Shown here piece by piece: positions 53,386 to 64,000 of a stretch of DNA of 64,000 nt. The number at the start of each line of letters is the position of its first letter. Position 1 is the first letter of the stretch. Under the pieces are notes generated by a model. That model saw only the letters and a program-made list of their open reading frames with translations, was not told where the DNA came from and ran no database searches. Both the position numbers and the translations under genes were made by a program. Origin of the DNA: an uncultured Halomicronema sp. (GTDB lineage: Bacteria; Cyanobacteriota; Cyanobacteriia; Phormidesmidales; Phormidesmidaceae); contig CALCCA010000040.1 in assembly GCA_937899725.1 (NCBI GenBank), positions 97,779 to 161,778 of the forward strand, in the 5' to 3' direction.

Positions 53386-54624
53386 TTACGGGATGAGGTC
53401 ACGTTTATGGAGGGCAAAGCACGGTGTTCCTGATATGGCAGGACACGCTTGGGCCACCCCCTCCGAGAAACCATTAGCCGTGCGAAATTGAGGTTCTGCG
53501 GCGACTGAACCCATCGTATCTATGTAGCCCCACTCGCCATCTAAAAAAAACGGTGCTAACCCTTCCGAAAAATTCTGGCCGCCATCAAACTGGGGCTCAA
53601 TTACAAAGTGACCTGTTCCATCTATGTAACCAAACTTAGATTCAGTGCTGACGAGGGCAAGCCCTTCCGAAAAACTTGCTGCCGTATCAAATCTTGGCTC
53701 TATTACCCTGTTACCTAGCGCGTCAATGTAGCCATATTTATGATTATCCAGTTGCACCGGCGCTAATCCCTCCGAAAAGGCTCTGCCATCTCTAAATACA
53801 GCACCTATGACCATTTCTCCGAACGGGTTAATGTAGCCAAACTTACCCTCTGACATTATTAAAGCTCTACCTTCAGAAAAAATATATTCGTCTGTTAGTT
53901 TGCGACGAGCATCTTCAAACTGCGGTTCAATAACGATCTCCCCGGTCGTATCGACAAATCCCCAAAGGTCATTGAGTTTGACGGGAGCTAATCCCTCTGA
54001 CGGTGCAGCCGCCATATCAAATCTGGGTTGAGCCACAATTTTGCCCTGTTTGCTCACCAATCCCCATGCCGAATCTATCTTGACTGCGGCCAGACCTTCA
54101 GAAAAAGCTGCTGTTTTTTTATCCCACCGACTGCCCCGATCTATCCAAGGAACTTTTGTTCGATCCAGAGGATAGTCGTAATAGTAGAAGGAGGGAAAAA
54201 AATCTAGCTTCTGCCCCCTTTTATCGATGAATCCATCCCCTTCATTAAGGCTTCCCCAAAACATTGAATATCCTTCTGAAAATTTGTTTGACTCAGCTTT
54301 ACTTTCGGTTTCCAAAAATATCTTTGAGTCTTTTGTTGTAAACCCTCTGGTAATTTTGTCCTCGGAATTGTCTGATTTTGAAAATATTCCTAAACCTTCC
54401 GAAAAGTCATCTCTCAGAACGATCTCCCCACTCATATAAGCAGAATTTAGGGTTTGAGGATCTTCTTCAGGAAGATATTCTTCAATATTTATTTTCTGGA
54501 ATGTACTGGCGAAAATAGTATTAGAAAAAGGTATTTCTGCTCCCGGCACAAAGGTGAGCATAATTATTAGCAAACATAACGAGAACCATGGTATTAGTTT
54601 TCGAAACTTATTATTCCCAATCAT
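53386..54624 (-). CDS. WG-repeat protein, exported
   Basis: A 412-aa product with an N-terminal hydrophobic segment (WFSLCLLIIMLTFVPG), likely signal peptide. It carries about nine WG repeats of 35-40 residues: AFSEGLAAVKIDSAWGLVSKQG, FSEGRALIMSEGKFGYINPFG, and ASFSEGLALVSTESKFGYIDG are examples of the FSEGLAxV plus GYIDxxG pattern. WG repeats build a beta-rich structure with unknown binding role. The stop is 4 bases from REP copy 4, so the original 3' end may have been changed (tail RDLIP). Confidence 0.85.
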   Translation of the reverse strand: MIGNNKFRKLIPWFSLCLLIIMLTFVPGAEIPFSNTIFASTFQKINIEEYLPEEDPQTLNSAYMSGEIVLRDDFSEGLGIFSKSDNSEDKITRGFTTKDSKIFLETESKAESNKFSEGYSMFWGSLNEGDGFIDKRGQKLDFFPSFYYYDYPLDRTKVPWIDRGSRWDKKTAAFSEGLAAVKIDSAWGLVSKQGKIVAQPRFDMAAAPSEGLAPVKLNDLWGFVDTTGEIVIEPQFEDARRKLTDEYIFSEGRALIMSEGKFGYINPFGEMVIGAVFRDGRAFSEGLAPVQLDNHKYGYIDALGNRVIEPRFDTAASFSEGLALVSTESKFGYIDGTGHFVIEPQFDGGQNFSEGLAPFFLDGEWGYIDTMGSVAAEPQFRTANGFSEGVAQACPAISGTPCFALHKRDLIP

Positions 54625-54772
54625 TAAGTGATATAGCTAAGTTTTCAATCGAGAATCGATCATGAAAGGACTAACCAATTAGCTGAGAGCAGCTAAAACA
54701 TTTTTCACTGGTGAAGGACAAGCCATTTTACAATATCGAAGGTCTCAAGTCTGTTTTTGTGCATCACCAAAT

Positions 54773-55075
54773 TCAAAAATGCTGTATGGGATGAAGGTGA
54801 TAATTGATAATTTGAAACAAACAAGGTAGGGCATGCCAAAAGAAATGCTCACCTATTTCTTTTGGTGCTTCTTCAACAGCATCGCTGGCGGTAATGAAAT
54901 CTGTTCTAACCGCTCCTCTGAATTGGAAAATATAGAAATTGTCTTCAATGCTTCCATCTTCAGCTAAGAGCGGCTTTTTACCATCTGTCAAAAATGCTAG
55001 AAGAACAGCTGATAGAGACTATTTTGCTTTGTTTCTTGCAGCCTCATTACTAAACCCATCAACAATCACAGTCAT
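54773..55075 (-). pseudogene. Pseudogene with in-frame TAG, family unknown
   Basis: From ATG 55075 the frame reads VIVDGFSNEAARNKAK, hits a TAG (a CAG to TAG change would explain it), and continues SLSAVLLAFLTDGKKPLLAE, NFYIFQFRGAVRTDFITAS to a stop at 54773. The composition is protein-like on both sides of the TAG. Upstream sequence is replaced by REP copy 5. I do not recognise the family. Confidence 0.6.
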
Positions 55076-55092
55076 AAATTCATTGCATACAG

Positions 55093-55140
55093 TGCGATCG
55101 CCTATTGCCGTAGGTTGGGTCGAGGGACGAAACCCAACAC
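55093..55140. repeat. REP-like palindrome, copy 5
   Basis: GCGATCGCCTATTGCCGTAG then GTTGGGTCGAGGGACGAAACCCAAC. Inverted relative to copies 1 and 2, joined directly to RAYT fragment 4. Confidence 0.8.
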
Positions 55141-55305
55141 TGCCAGTCTTGCTCATCGCGAATCTGATGTGCCCTAAAGCGTTGCTGCCAACCGGCTTGC
55201 TCTTGCTTATGGCGGCGAGATCATGACCGGGCTCGCTGATGTGGCTTAGAGCAATGGTGAGTAAAGTGAGATTCGATTAATCGCCATCAGATGGAAAAGT
55301 CCGCA
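55141..55305 (-). pseudogene. RAYT transposase fragment 4 (middle part)
   Basis: Minus-strand translation gives NADFSI, stop, WRLIESHFTHHC, RARS, stop, SRRHKQEQAGWQQRF, HQIRDEQDW, then REP copy 5. It aligns with fragment 1 and carries two nonsense codons. Confidence 0.85.
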
Positions 55306-55373
55306 TTGAAAAGCTGATCTGATGGTGATTTTAGGCATGGGGGAACCGATAAAATTACGGCTTGTATAACAGT

Positions 55374-56417
55374 CTATTCGTTGGCTAGAGGCGCAACGGC
55401 AGCGTTTGCTGTAGCCGTCATCGTCGTTCGGTCGTGAGCGGCTAACCAAGCTTGCGGATCGGGGCCGAGGGGAATGATGCCGCCGGGGTTGAGCGGAAAC
55501 AGATTGCCGTAATAATCGCGGCGAATGGTGTCTAAATCGCAGGTGTCAGCGACGCCCGGCTGCTGGTAAAGGTCGCGGGCATAGGGCCAGAGATGACGGT
55601 AATCGCAGAGGCGACGCCGATCGCACTTAAACAACCCGTGGTAAACCGCATCAAACCGAAACAGGGTCGTGAAGAGACGCACATCCGCCAGGGTGAGGCG
55701 ATCGCCTGCCAAGTAACGCTGGTGTGCTAACTGCTGATCGATATCATCCAACGTGTCAAACAGCAGGGTACAGGCGGCTTCGTAGGCGGCTTGGGTGCGG
55801 GCAAAGCCACAGCGATAGACGCCGTTGTTGATGGCCGGATAGGTGCGATCGTTCCAGGCGTCGATAGTGGCCTGCAGATCTTCAGGATAAAGGTCGAGGT
55901 CGGGGCGAGTCGCCACCGCATTGAAGGCCGAGTTGAGAATTTTGATCAGATCGGCGCTTTCATTATTCACCACCGTCTGCGTTTGGGTGTCCCACAGTAC
56001 TGGCACGGTACTGCGTCCGCCATAGCCGGCTTGCGCCGTTTGGTAGAGTTCCGGGAGCGATCGCCATCCCAACCCCGGATGATCAAACAGCCAAACGCCT
56101 TCGTTCGGCGAGGGCGAGACCCGCCAGAGGGGAATCGCCGCTTCGAGTCCCTTGAGCGCCCAAGTCACCAGGGTGCGATGCGCCCACGGACAGCCCATGC
56201 CGACAGTCAGACGATAGCGACCGGCAGCGGGTTCGTAAGTACTGTCAGGCTCAACCGTTTGACGAAAGGCGCTGGCCGGTCGCGTATAGGCTCCCGAGTT
56301 ATCTGTCGGCGCGAGGCGGGCCATCATCACCTGCCACATCGTCTGCCACACCGTTTTACCCAGGCGGACGATCAGCCCTGGCGGCAGACTGGCTTTGATT
56401 TTGGGGACATCAGCCAT
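55374..56417 (-). CDS. Glutathionyl-hydroquinone reductase (omega/Xi-class GST)
   Basis: Reduces glutathionylated hydroquinones through a catalytic cysteine, 347 aa as usual for the YqjG/PcpF group. The thioredoxin-like domain has YRLTVGMGCPWAHRTLVTWAL-type core, with the CPWAHR active site, and PVLWDTQTQTVVNNESADLIKIL. The helical domain has NDRTYPAINNGVYRCGFARTQ, AGDRLTLADVRLFTTLFRFDAVY and NPGGIIPLGP at the end, all diagnostic. Cytoplasmic. The gene stands alone between the REP-rich region and a lipoprotein gene. Confidence 0.94.
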   Translation of the reverse strand: MADVPKIKASLPPGLIVRLGKTVWQTMWQVMMARLAPTDNSGAYTRPASAFRQTVEPDSTYEPAAGRYRLTVGMGCPWAHRTLVTWALKGLEAAIPLWRVSPSPNEGVWLFDHPGLGWRSLPELYQTAQAGYGGRSTVPVLWDTQTQTVVNNESADLIKILNSAFNAVATRPDLDLYPEDLQATIDAWNDRTYPAINNGVYRCGFARTQAAYEAACTLLFDTLDDIDQQLAHQRYLAGDRLTLADVRLFTTLFRFDAVYHGLFKCDRRRLCDYRHLWPYARDLYQQPGVADTCDLDTIRRDYYGNLFPLNPGGIIPLGPDPQAWLAAHDRTTMTATANAAVAPLANE

Positions 56418-56482
56418 GGTGAGAATTATCCAGCAAGCTCGATCTAGAGACGCGGTCTCTGACTCAGTGCGTTCATCCTCAA

Positions 56483-57283
56483 CTATAGGGGGGCATCGAG
56501 GTACACGATCATTTCATCCACAACGAGATCAAGGGCAGGCAGATAAGGATTGTCTGACGAGATCAGGCGATCTCCCGCCAGTGCTTGAAACGCTTCGGGC
56601 TGTTGCTGAAATGTGTCGACCTGGGCGGGCAACAGGCGCAACACAATTAGCCCATCATAGTCTGATAGATTAGAGCCTTCTAAAACCACTGTGCCGCCAT
56701 AATCCCAGCCGAAGCCATATAAGTCGAAATCCCCTAAGACTGACTGCAGTTCGGCAAACGGCATACCGACGCGTAGCCCCTCTGACGTTTGCCAAGCGGG
56801 GCCAAAATCTCTGACGGTGACAGCCTGCGACCGGCTACTATCGGCCCAAACAATCGAAAACGCAGCTGGAGTGTCAGCATTCACCGTAGTCCCGGGCTCG
56901 GTAAAGCCCTCGCCAACAGGCACCTCAGTGTCTGATAGGGCGGCTTCGCCAAACAGCGTGGCCAAATCAGCTCGGCTAGTCACTGGGGTAACTGAGCCGA
57001 CGCGCTCGCCGGGCATGATGGTCGTGTCTGTGGCGATCGCCGGGGAGGCGGCGGCCACCGGAGATTCGAGAGTTGTGGCTGGGGCCAGAGTGTCTGGGGA
57101 CGCGGGGGGAACCACCGTGGGGTCAGCGGGGGAACTCGCCGTTGAATCGGGCGGCGTCGCTTGCTCCGCCACCGGAGGCGGGGTGCTTTCTGGCCCGGTA
57201 GTTGGGGGTGGGGTCGGGGCCGCACCACAGGCGGCCAGCCAAAGCAGGGAACTGCCCCAGAGCAATCTGTGCCGGAAAGCCAT
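56483..57283 (-). CDS. Proline-rich lipoprotein, unknown function
   Basis: A 266-aa product with lipobox Cys19 (LWLAAC), then a long Pro/Ala/Thr/Ser linker (about residues 20-90), as in cell-envelope lipoproteins that reach through peptidoglycan. The C-terminal 170 residues form a globular domain: SRADLATLFGEAALSDTEVP, LRVGMPFAELQSVLG, FGWDYGGTVVLEGS. The RVGMPxxELxSVLG phrase occurs in uncharacterised envelope proteins. Function unknown. Promoter region 57284-57689 is shared with a divergent gene. Confidence 0.8.
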   Translation of the reverse strand: MAFRHRLLWGSSLLWLAACGAAPTPPPTTGPESTPPPVAEQATPPDSTASSPADPTVVPPASPDTLAPATTLESPVAAASPAIATDTTIMPGERVGSVTPVTSRADLATLFGEAALSDTEVPVGEGFTEPGTTVNADTPAAFSIVWADSSRSQAVTVRDFGPAWQTSEGLRVGMPFAELQSVLGDFDLYGFGWDYGGTVVLEGSNLSDYDGLIVLRLLPAQVDTFQQQPEAFQALAGDRLISSDNPYLPALDLVVDEMIVYLDAPL

Positions 57284-57689
57284 GATGGTATCCTCGGAAA
57301 ATGAAAATGGACAACATTAAAGTGGACGGAGCGATCGCGTGCGCCCTCAGAGGGCAGCGGTTCGGGAGCATTAGTTGATGCTGTCAAGGTGCCCGCCGAC
57401 CCAACACAATCACGGCAAACGTTTGCTTGTGGCCATGCCGTCCTCATGGTGTCCCTGATGACCTGATCATAACGAGCTGGCGTTTAGCTGCAGGTCAGCA
57501 CCATCAGGTAACGTCCGATTACGGCGACTGAGGGGGTGGGTATCAAATCAGTTGACTGCGACTGCAGTCACTCCTGACAGCACCGCTGCAGTGCCGCCAC
57601 GGGTCAAAAAATCTTACTCAACATTAAGCAACGGCAGGATGCTGAGGTTTTCGCCGCACAATGGAGGGTGTTAAATCATCGAGAACTGA
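57284..57689. other. Divergent spacer
   Basis: About 400 bases between two divergent genes, no recognisable gene or repeat. Start of both promoters. Confidence 0.4.
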
Positions 57690-58043
57690 ATGACCACCCA
57701 AACCCCGGCTCAAATTACGCTGAACCTGATGCAGGGTTCGGTGCGGTTCAACTTTTCTCCTCAGTCGGCCCAAGATCTGAAGGCGGCTCTGGGTAACTTG
57801 GTGAGCCAGCTCAAGGCAATCGCCGCACAACCGCCTAGTGTGGGTAAACGGACGCCTGAACCCACCATGGAATATCAGCATACGGGGGACGTGTTTGTCG
57901 AAGTATTTTGCAACCCCAATATCTGGCCGAGTCCCTTTGCGGCCAAGCTGCTCGTCACCGTGCGCGATGACCGGATGCGCCTAACAACCGAGGCCGAACT
58001 CACTCGCATGATCGAAGATCTCAACCAGTATTTAGAGAGCTAA
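57690..58043 (+). CDS. Conserved hypothetical protein, cyanobacterial
   Basis: A 117-aa product with strong protein-like composition: NLMQGSVRFNFSPQSAQDLKAALGNL opening, TGDVFVEVFCNPNIWPSPFAAKLLVTV in the middle and LTRMIEDLNQYLES at the end. Alternating strands and helices suggest a small alpha/beta fold. No signal peptide or membrane segment. I do not recognise a named family. Confidence 0.72.
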   Translation: MTTQTPAQITLNLMQGSVRFNFSPQSAQDLKAALGNLVSQLKAIAAQPPSVGKRTPEPTMEYQHTGDVFVEVFCNPNIWPSPFAAKLLVTVRDDRMRLTTEAELTRMIEDLNQYLES

Positions 58044-58713
58044 ACAACTCACACCTCGGAAGGGACTCAATGACCTGGAAAGCTCAAAACTGATCACCCG
58101 TGGGCTGGGCAAGATCGCTGCGGCGATCACAGGCCTCAATTTTCTACCGATTCAATGTGTCAGAACCGCAAACGAGAACTCTATCAGTGGGTTCGAGAAG
58201 ACGCGCTAGCGCGGCATCGGGAGCGCGTATCACTTGCATGCGGGATTGCCCTTACCATGTCTTTTTCAAAAACAAATACGCTCGGAGATAGAAAAATCTG
58301 TTTTTCAAATACGATTTGATGTCACCGTATTGCCGTTAGGCCAAACGCGAGATTCAATAAGCTGTACCTTATTGCGACAATCCAGTTTCCGTTTTCAACA
58401 AAAAAGTCTTATTGACAAAAACTGATGCCAAATAGAATTAGGCTATTAGCACAAACTTCTCCATAGATTGCTCAACTCGTACGTTGGAGTAATTTTTCTT
58501 GCGCTGACCCTGGTGTTGCAGTGATTAAACTGACGAACGGCAGTCTCCATCGATACAGAATACGGGTGAGCTCAAACTTAATTTTCCCAGGAAAACGTCT
58601 AGACATCCCTATTTTGTCCACTAGAGCGCATGTATCGTTACGCTGCTTCTATTTTGTGCTTGGGAGGCTAAGGGGATAAAAATTGATTGGCCATGTTAAT
58701 CCTAGTGATGAGA
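58044..58713. other. Spacer upstream of arsR-type gene
   Basis: About 670 bases, AT-rich in its second half. Short frames (58100-58291, 58234-58425) have no support. The regulator's promoter lies at its right end. Confidence 0.4.
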
Positions 58714-58734
58714 AATATCTGTCTTAAGACATAT
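58714..58734. promoter_or_regulatory. Palindromic putative operator upstream of arsR-type gene
   Basis: A 12-base perfect palindrome TGTCTTAAGACA (58720-58731) within AT-rich flanks that partly extend the symmetry, 65 bases before the regulator start. ArsR-type regulators bind such sites and often repress themselves. Confidence 0.45.
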
Positions 58735-58799
58735 GCCTCTAGCCGGTTGACTAACTAAGCTTGATAGAAGCACCTTCTTCAAGAGGTAGTTCCCTCAGT

Positions 58800-59111
58800 A
58801 TGTACTCAACAGTGGAAATTCCTGCCGATAAAGCGTTTCATGCGCTTTCCGATCCTTTGAGGCTACAGATTATCGAGAGTCTGCGCCAGAGCGAATTTTG
58901 CGTGGCCGATCTCTGTGAACATTTGGATGTGAGTCAGTCGAAGTTGTCTTTTCATCTGCGGGTCTTAAAAGAGGCCGCTATCGTGAGATCGCGCCCCCAA
59001 GGCCGCTGGACTTATTACAGTCTGAATCTGCCGCAAATTGTGACGCTAGAACAGCATCTGGCCGACTTCCGCTATCTCACTCGCCTGACCAAAGCGCCTG
59101 CTCATTTCTAG
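58800..59111 (+). CDS. ArsR-family transcriptional regulator
   Basis: A 103-aa winged-helix repressor from ATG 58800. The pattern is typical: FHALSDPLRLQIIESLRQSEFCVADLCEHL, in which FCVADLC corresponds to the ELCVCDLC metal-binding helix of ArsR with two cysteines (spacing CxxxxC), then SQSKLSFHLRVLKEA as recognition helix and GRWTYYSLN as the wing. Arsenite is a plausible inducer, other metal(loid)s cannot be excluded. No arsenic-resistance gene is adjacent; the next gene is convergent. Autoregulation through the upstream palindrome is inferred. Confidence 0.9.
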   Translation: MYSTVEIPADKAFHALSDPLRLQIIESLRQSEFCVADLCEHLDVSQSKLSFHLRVLKEAAIVRSRPQGRWTYYSLNLPQIVTLEQHLADFRYLTRLTKAPAHF

Positions 59112-59149
59112 CATCGCTGATCGCGAGCACTCGGGCGATCGCTGTCACC

Positions 59150-60094
59150 CTAAGGCTTGGGTGCGATCGCCTGTGAGGGGTCAGAGAGTGGATGCAGCGG
59201 CACTTGGAACGCCAGTAGCTCGTCGACATTGACAGCCGCCGCTGGCTCAACCCAGCCGGTGGGATCTTTAAGGATGACGAAAATTAGCTGACGTTGAGTG
59301 GGCAATCGCTTAGCGAGCCAGTCGTCTAGCTTGAGCAGCGTTTTCAAGGCCCCTTCATTCATGACTTTGTCGGCGAAGGTGATGACAGGATTCAAAGCCT
59401 TAAGCAAAAGCTGCTCATATTGCCCCCTAAATTCCAAACTGATGGGGCGCCCTTCGACCAATCGATAGGGCAGCCTCAAGATACCGCTATAGAGTCCCCA
59501 AGCTTGCACGGCATAGGCAGAGGGGATTAAATCGCGAAAGCTGTCTAGCGTAAAAGCGTGAACATGGGCATGGGGAACCTGGCGGCGAATATTATCGGCT
59601 ACAAGCTGTGGCGGGTCTTGCGGCACCGTGATGACAACGGCCCGGCGAGCCACGCGCAGCAGTTCCCGAAAGGCCTCATCGTAATTCGGAATGTGCTCTA
59701 ACGTTTCGCTGCTGAGTACCACGTCAAAGGCTTCATCGGCATAGGGCAGCTGGACGGCATCAACCGGGTCAGCGGGCACCTGAAAAATCTCTCTAGCGCG
59801 CGTACAGGCCTCCTCTGATAAATCAGTGCCCTGCACCTGAGCGTTAAAAAACTGGCGGATGACGGCGGTCATGTAACCTTCGGCGCACCCAACATCGAGC
59901 AGCGTGTCAAATCGCAAATGGCTGAGCGCCTTGAGGACGTTGTACATAATGACGTACCGCAGCGCAATGCCTGGTTCAGCATAGGGCGACTTAAAGCCGT
60001 AGATGTTCTGATGGGCATAAAAATAGCCGTCACTGGTGGTCGCGCGAAACCGCTCGTTTAACCACTGCTTGACTTCGTTGGTGTACTGATCCAC
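59150..60094 (-). CDS. Class I SAM-dependent methyltransferase
   Basis: A 314-aa protein from GTG 60094. Motif I is LLDVGCAEGYMTAVI (about residues 64-78), motif II acidic Asp in VQGTDLSEEA, then DVVLSSETLEHIPNYDEAF and VARRAVVITVP, a standard Methyltransf_11 core. The C-terminal 130 residues lack a known domain. Substrate unknown; similar enzymes act on polysaccharides or lipids. It converges on the arsR-type gene and is followed upstream by ligA on the same strand. Confidence 0.88.
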   Translation of the reverse strand: MDQYTNEVKQWLNERFRATTSDGYFYAHQNIYGFKSPYAEPGIALRYVIMYNVLKALSHLRFDTLLDVGCAEGYMTAVIRQFFNAQVQGTDLSEEACTRAREIFQVPADPVDAVQLPYADEAFDVVLSSETLEHIPNYDEAFRELLRVARRAVVITVPQDPPQLVADNIRRQVPHAHVHAFTLDSFRDLIPSAYAVQAWGLYSGILRLPYRLVEGRPISLEFRGQYEQLLLKALNPVITFADKVMNEGALKTLLKLDDWLAKRLPTQRQLIFVILKDPTGWVEPAAAVNVDELLAFQVPLHPLSDPSQAIAPKP

Positions 60095-60303
60095 CGTCTC
60101 TCTCCACTATTAATGCGGCCACCCGGTTGAGCCGCCAGCGGCTCACCGGCCACGCGGCGATCGCCCTAAAATCTCTGTCAGCATATCAAGGAAACTCTTC
60201 AGCCGGGCGATTCCTCATATGGCCGCGATCTCCCCTCAGCCCCTCTAGTATTTTTAAGTTGCTTCGAGAGTCTGATCGCTTAACAGTGAGATAAATGGAG
60301 GAT

Positions 60304-62560
<2,257 letters not shown>

Positions 62561-62645
62561 AGGGAGTTGCTAAAAATAGCGTCCCAATCGCCGAGATTTT
62601 GCCCTGCCACACCTGACCAAAACGGTTCTGTGCTGGAGCTGTGAT

Positions 62646-63872
62646 CTAAGCATCGAGTCCTAAGTGCTGCGAGAGTTGAGCCGCGATCGCCGCGGCGGCT
62701 CCGGGTGGCCCTAAGCGCCGCTGCCCGTTTTGTTGAATGGTGGCCAGGCGATCGCGATCGCTCAGCACGGCGGCCAGCGCGGCCCCCACCATCCCCGGTG
62801 AATCGACCAAAATGACCGAAGGTCCCAACAGCTGCGTCTGTAACTGGGCAAACGTGGGATTGAACTGCGGGCCGTCGCCGGGAATGGTGAAGGCGGGTTT
62901 GCCCAGACCGACAAACTGTTCAGTGGCGGTTCCGGCCAGCGCGATCGCGGCATCTGCTAGGTGTAAGCAGTCGGCGTAGGCGGTTTGGGTTAGCGTTAAC
63001 CGTCCGTGGGCTTGGTGAAAATCCGTTTCCTGGTCGCCATCAGCCTGCCAACCGGCGGCATGTAATGGCTGCTGCAGTTCGGCCAAATCCAACGCCGGGG
63101 CGATCGCCCCCAAAAACTGGATGGGTTGAGGCGCATATTGCGGTAGTACCGTCTCCACTGCGTTCAAGATCAGCTGCCAATTGGCATAGGCTTCTGGGGC
63201 GCGGGAGCCCGGCAGCAGGCAGACGGTGAGGGCTGCTGCATTCGCGGCGGGGAGGGCGAGCTCAGCAGTCGGCTCTAGGCCATCCATCATGGGGTTACCA
63301 GCCATCACATGTGGCAGCCCCAACTGCTGCAGCTCTGAGCGAGTCAACTCATCGCGCACCACGGCCAACCGACAGCGATCGTGGCTCATCAGCCAGCGCT
63401 CCCAGGGCAAATAGGTTGAACCTGCCCAGCCCGCATACCAGGGCAGACCCGGCAGTGGCCCCTGTTCATCTTTGAGATAGTAGGCCGACTTCGCGGTGCC
63501 GACCACAGCATAGGGCAGGCCGCTCCACCAGGCAAAGGCGGCGGGCACGATATCCCCCACGGCCAACACAGTGCCGCCGTCCTGCGCCCAGGTTTTCAGG
63601 GCTTTGAGCTGAGCCAGGGTCAGGCTGATCAGCCCGCCTTTGAGGTCGCGGGCTAGCTGGCGACTATCCATATAAATAAAGCCCCCCGACGGCAGCACCT
63701 TGGTCGCTGCAATCAGGTTTATCCCCAGTTTTTGAAAGGCGGTACCCTCACCCACCAACGGCAGGGCCGCCAATTCCATCTCGGGATGGCGCGATCGCAG
63801 CTCGGCGAGAATACGCCGGGCGATCGTGTCTTCCCCATGACCATTACTAATGCACAGCAGTCGAGCTGTCAT
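62646..63872 (-). CDS. Lipid-A-disaccharide synthase-related protein
   Basis: A 408-aa GT-B glycosyltransferase-like protein related to LpxB. The N-terminal half starts LLCISNGHGEDTIARRILAEL, distinct from true LpxB (which has GExSGD), then VLAVGDIVPAAFAWWSGLP and AVVRDELTRSELQQLG. The C-terminal half has LLPGSRAPEAYANW and the donor-site loop ALAGTATEQFVGLGKPAFTIPG. The cyanobacterial and plant family is annotated as LpxB-related with unknown substrate. It lies upstream of ligA, separated by a repeat-bearing spacer. Confidence 0.9.
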   Translation of the reverse strand: MTARLLCISNGHGEDTIARRILAELRSRHPEMELAALPLVGEGTAFQKLGINLIAATKVLPSGGFIYMDSRQLARDLKGGLISLTLAQLKALKTWAQDGGTVLAVGDIVPAAFAWWSGLPYAVVGTAKSAYYLKDEQGPLPGLPWYAGWAGSTYLPWERWLMSHDRCRLAVVRDELTRSELQQLGLPHVMAGNPMMDGLEPTAELALPAANAAALTVCLLPGSRAPEAYANWQLILNAVETVLPQYAPQPIQFLGAIAPALDLAELQQPLHAAGWQADGDQETDFHQAHGRLTLTQTAYADCLHLADAAIALAGTATEQFVGLGKPAFTIPGDGPQFNPTFAQLQTQLLGPSVILVDSPGMVGAALAAVLSDRDRLATIQQNGQRRLGPPGAAAAIAAQLSQHLGLDA

Positions 63873-63950
63873 AAGGGAAAAAGAGTGAGGTGGGCAAGCC
63901 GCATAAGACGTTTCATAACTGTTCTAGGACTCCACGGCAGCAGTAATACC

Positions 63951-64000
63951 AATTCTCTGAAACTGGGCTACAGATCTTCCTTTCGACTCCGCTCAAGGAA
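63951..64000. repeat. MITE-like dispersed repeat family 1, copy 2 (cut by edge)
   Basis: CAATTCTCTGAAACTGGGCT to CCGCTCAAGGAA matches 44155-44205 with two differences. The element continues beyond the window. Confidence 0.8.

Noticed and set aside
58100..58425. Two short frames before the arsR-type gene
   Set aside because: Overlapping chance frames without protein-like pattern.

Overview
The window is chromosomal DNA of a cyanobacterium. The sequence carries the photosystem I small subunit gene psaI, the lycopene-cyclase-like gene cruP, a pntA-pntB proton-translocating transhydrogenase pair, a PedR-type LuxR regulator, ycf46, DUF2808 and other families typical of cyanobacteria, and the octamer GCGATCGC (HIP1) recurs throughout genes and spacers. 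Genus cannot be fixed from sequence alone; a filamentous Leptolyngbya/Nodosilinea-like organism would fit, but this is a guess.

Layout. 0-5 kb: a gene cut by the left edge, two tandem small membrane proteins, a GNAT acetyltransferase, trmH, and an infC-type gene that appears to start at ATC and ends in a perfect HIP1-centred terminator. 4.7-12 kb: an amino-acid-type binding lipoprotein, psaI, a large Pro/Ala-rich protein, hisS, pedR and a DCC thioredoxin-like protein. 12.1-15.2 kb: pstC-pstA-pstB with a three-unit Pho box upstream and a second one before pstB; a pstS-type lipoprotein gene lies separately at 44.4 kb. 15.4-21.5 kb: an island bracketed by two decayed copies of one IS5-like element. 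It holds a two-gene membrane/NfeD-like operon, a STAND (NB-ARC) NTPase with WD40 repeats, and an unrecognised 419-aa protein. The promoter of the STAND gene contains a run of GTCA sites repeating every 10-11 bp, and two more TGTCAC sites 20 bp apart precede the second gene. This is the best candidate for an undescribed system here.

21.6-37 kb is mostly housekeeping: nfu, peroxiredoxin, cruP, a SirB1-type gene, the str operon (rpsL-rpsG-fusA-tuf-rpsJ) and, on the other strand, rpmH-rnpA-PH protein-yidC-khpB-yceD-ycf46. A 1.45-kb spacer with nested inverted repeats precedes pntA-pntB (38.6-41.7 kb). Then come clpS, DUF2103, a Trm1-type methyltransferase, pstS, a Gfo/Idh/MocA oxidoreductase, gatB and a NYN/LOTUS protein.

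50.7-55.3 kb is a degraded accessory segment. At least four fragments of REP-associated tyrosine transposases (RAYTs) and five copies of a REP-like palindrome sit between a WD40-like lipoprotein, a lipoprotein whose tail is REP-derived, a WG-repeat protein and a pseudogene. The right end carries a glutathionyl-hydroquinone reductase, an ArsR regulator, a methyltransferase, ligA and a lipid-A-disaccharide-synthase-related gene. Two further dispersed repeat families are present (44.2 and 64.0 kb; 25.5 and 62.5 kb). I saw no tRNA, rRNA or CRISPR array.
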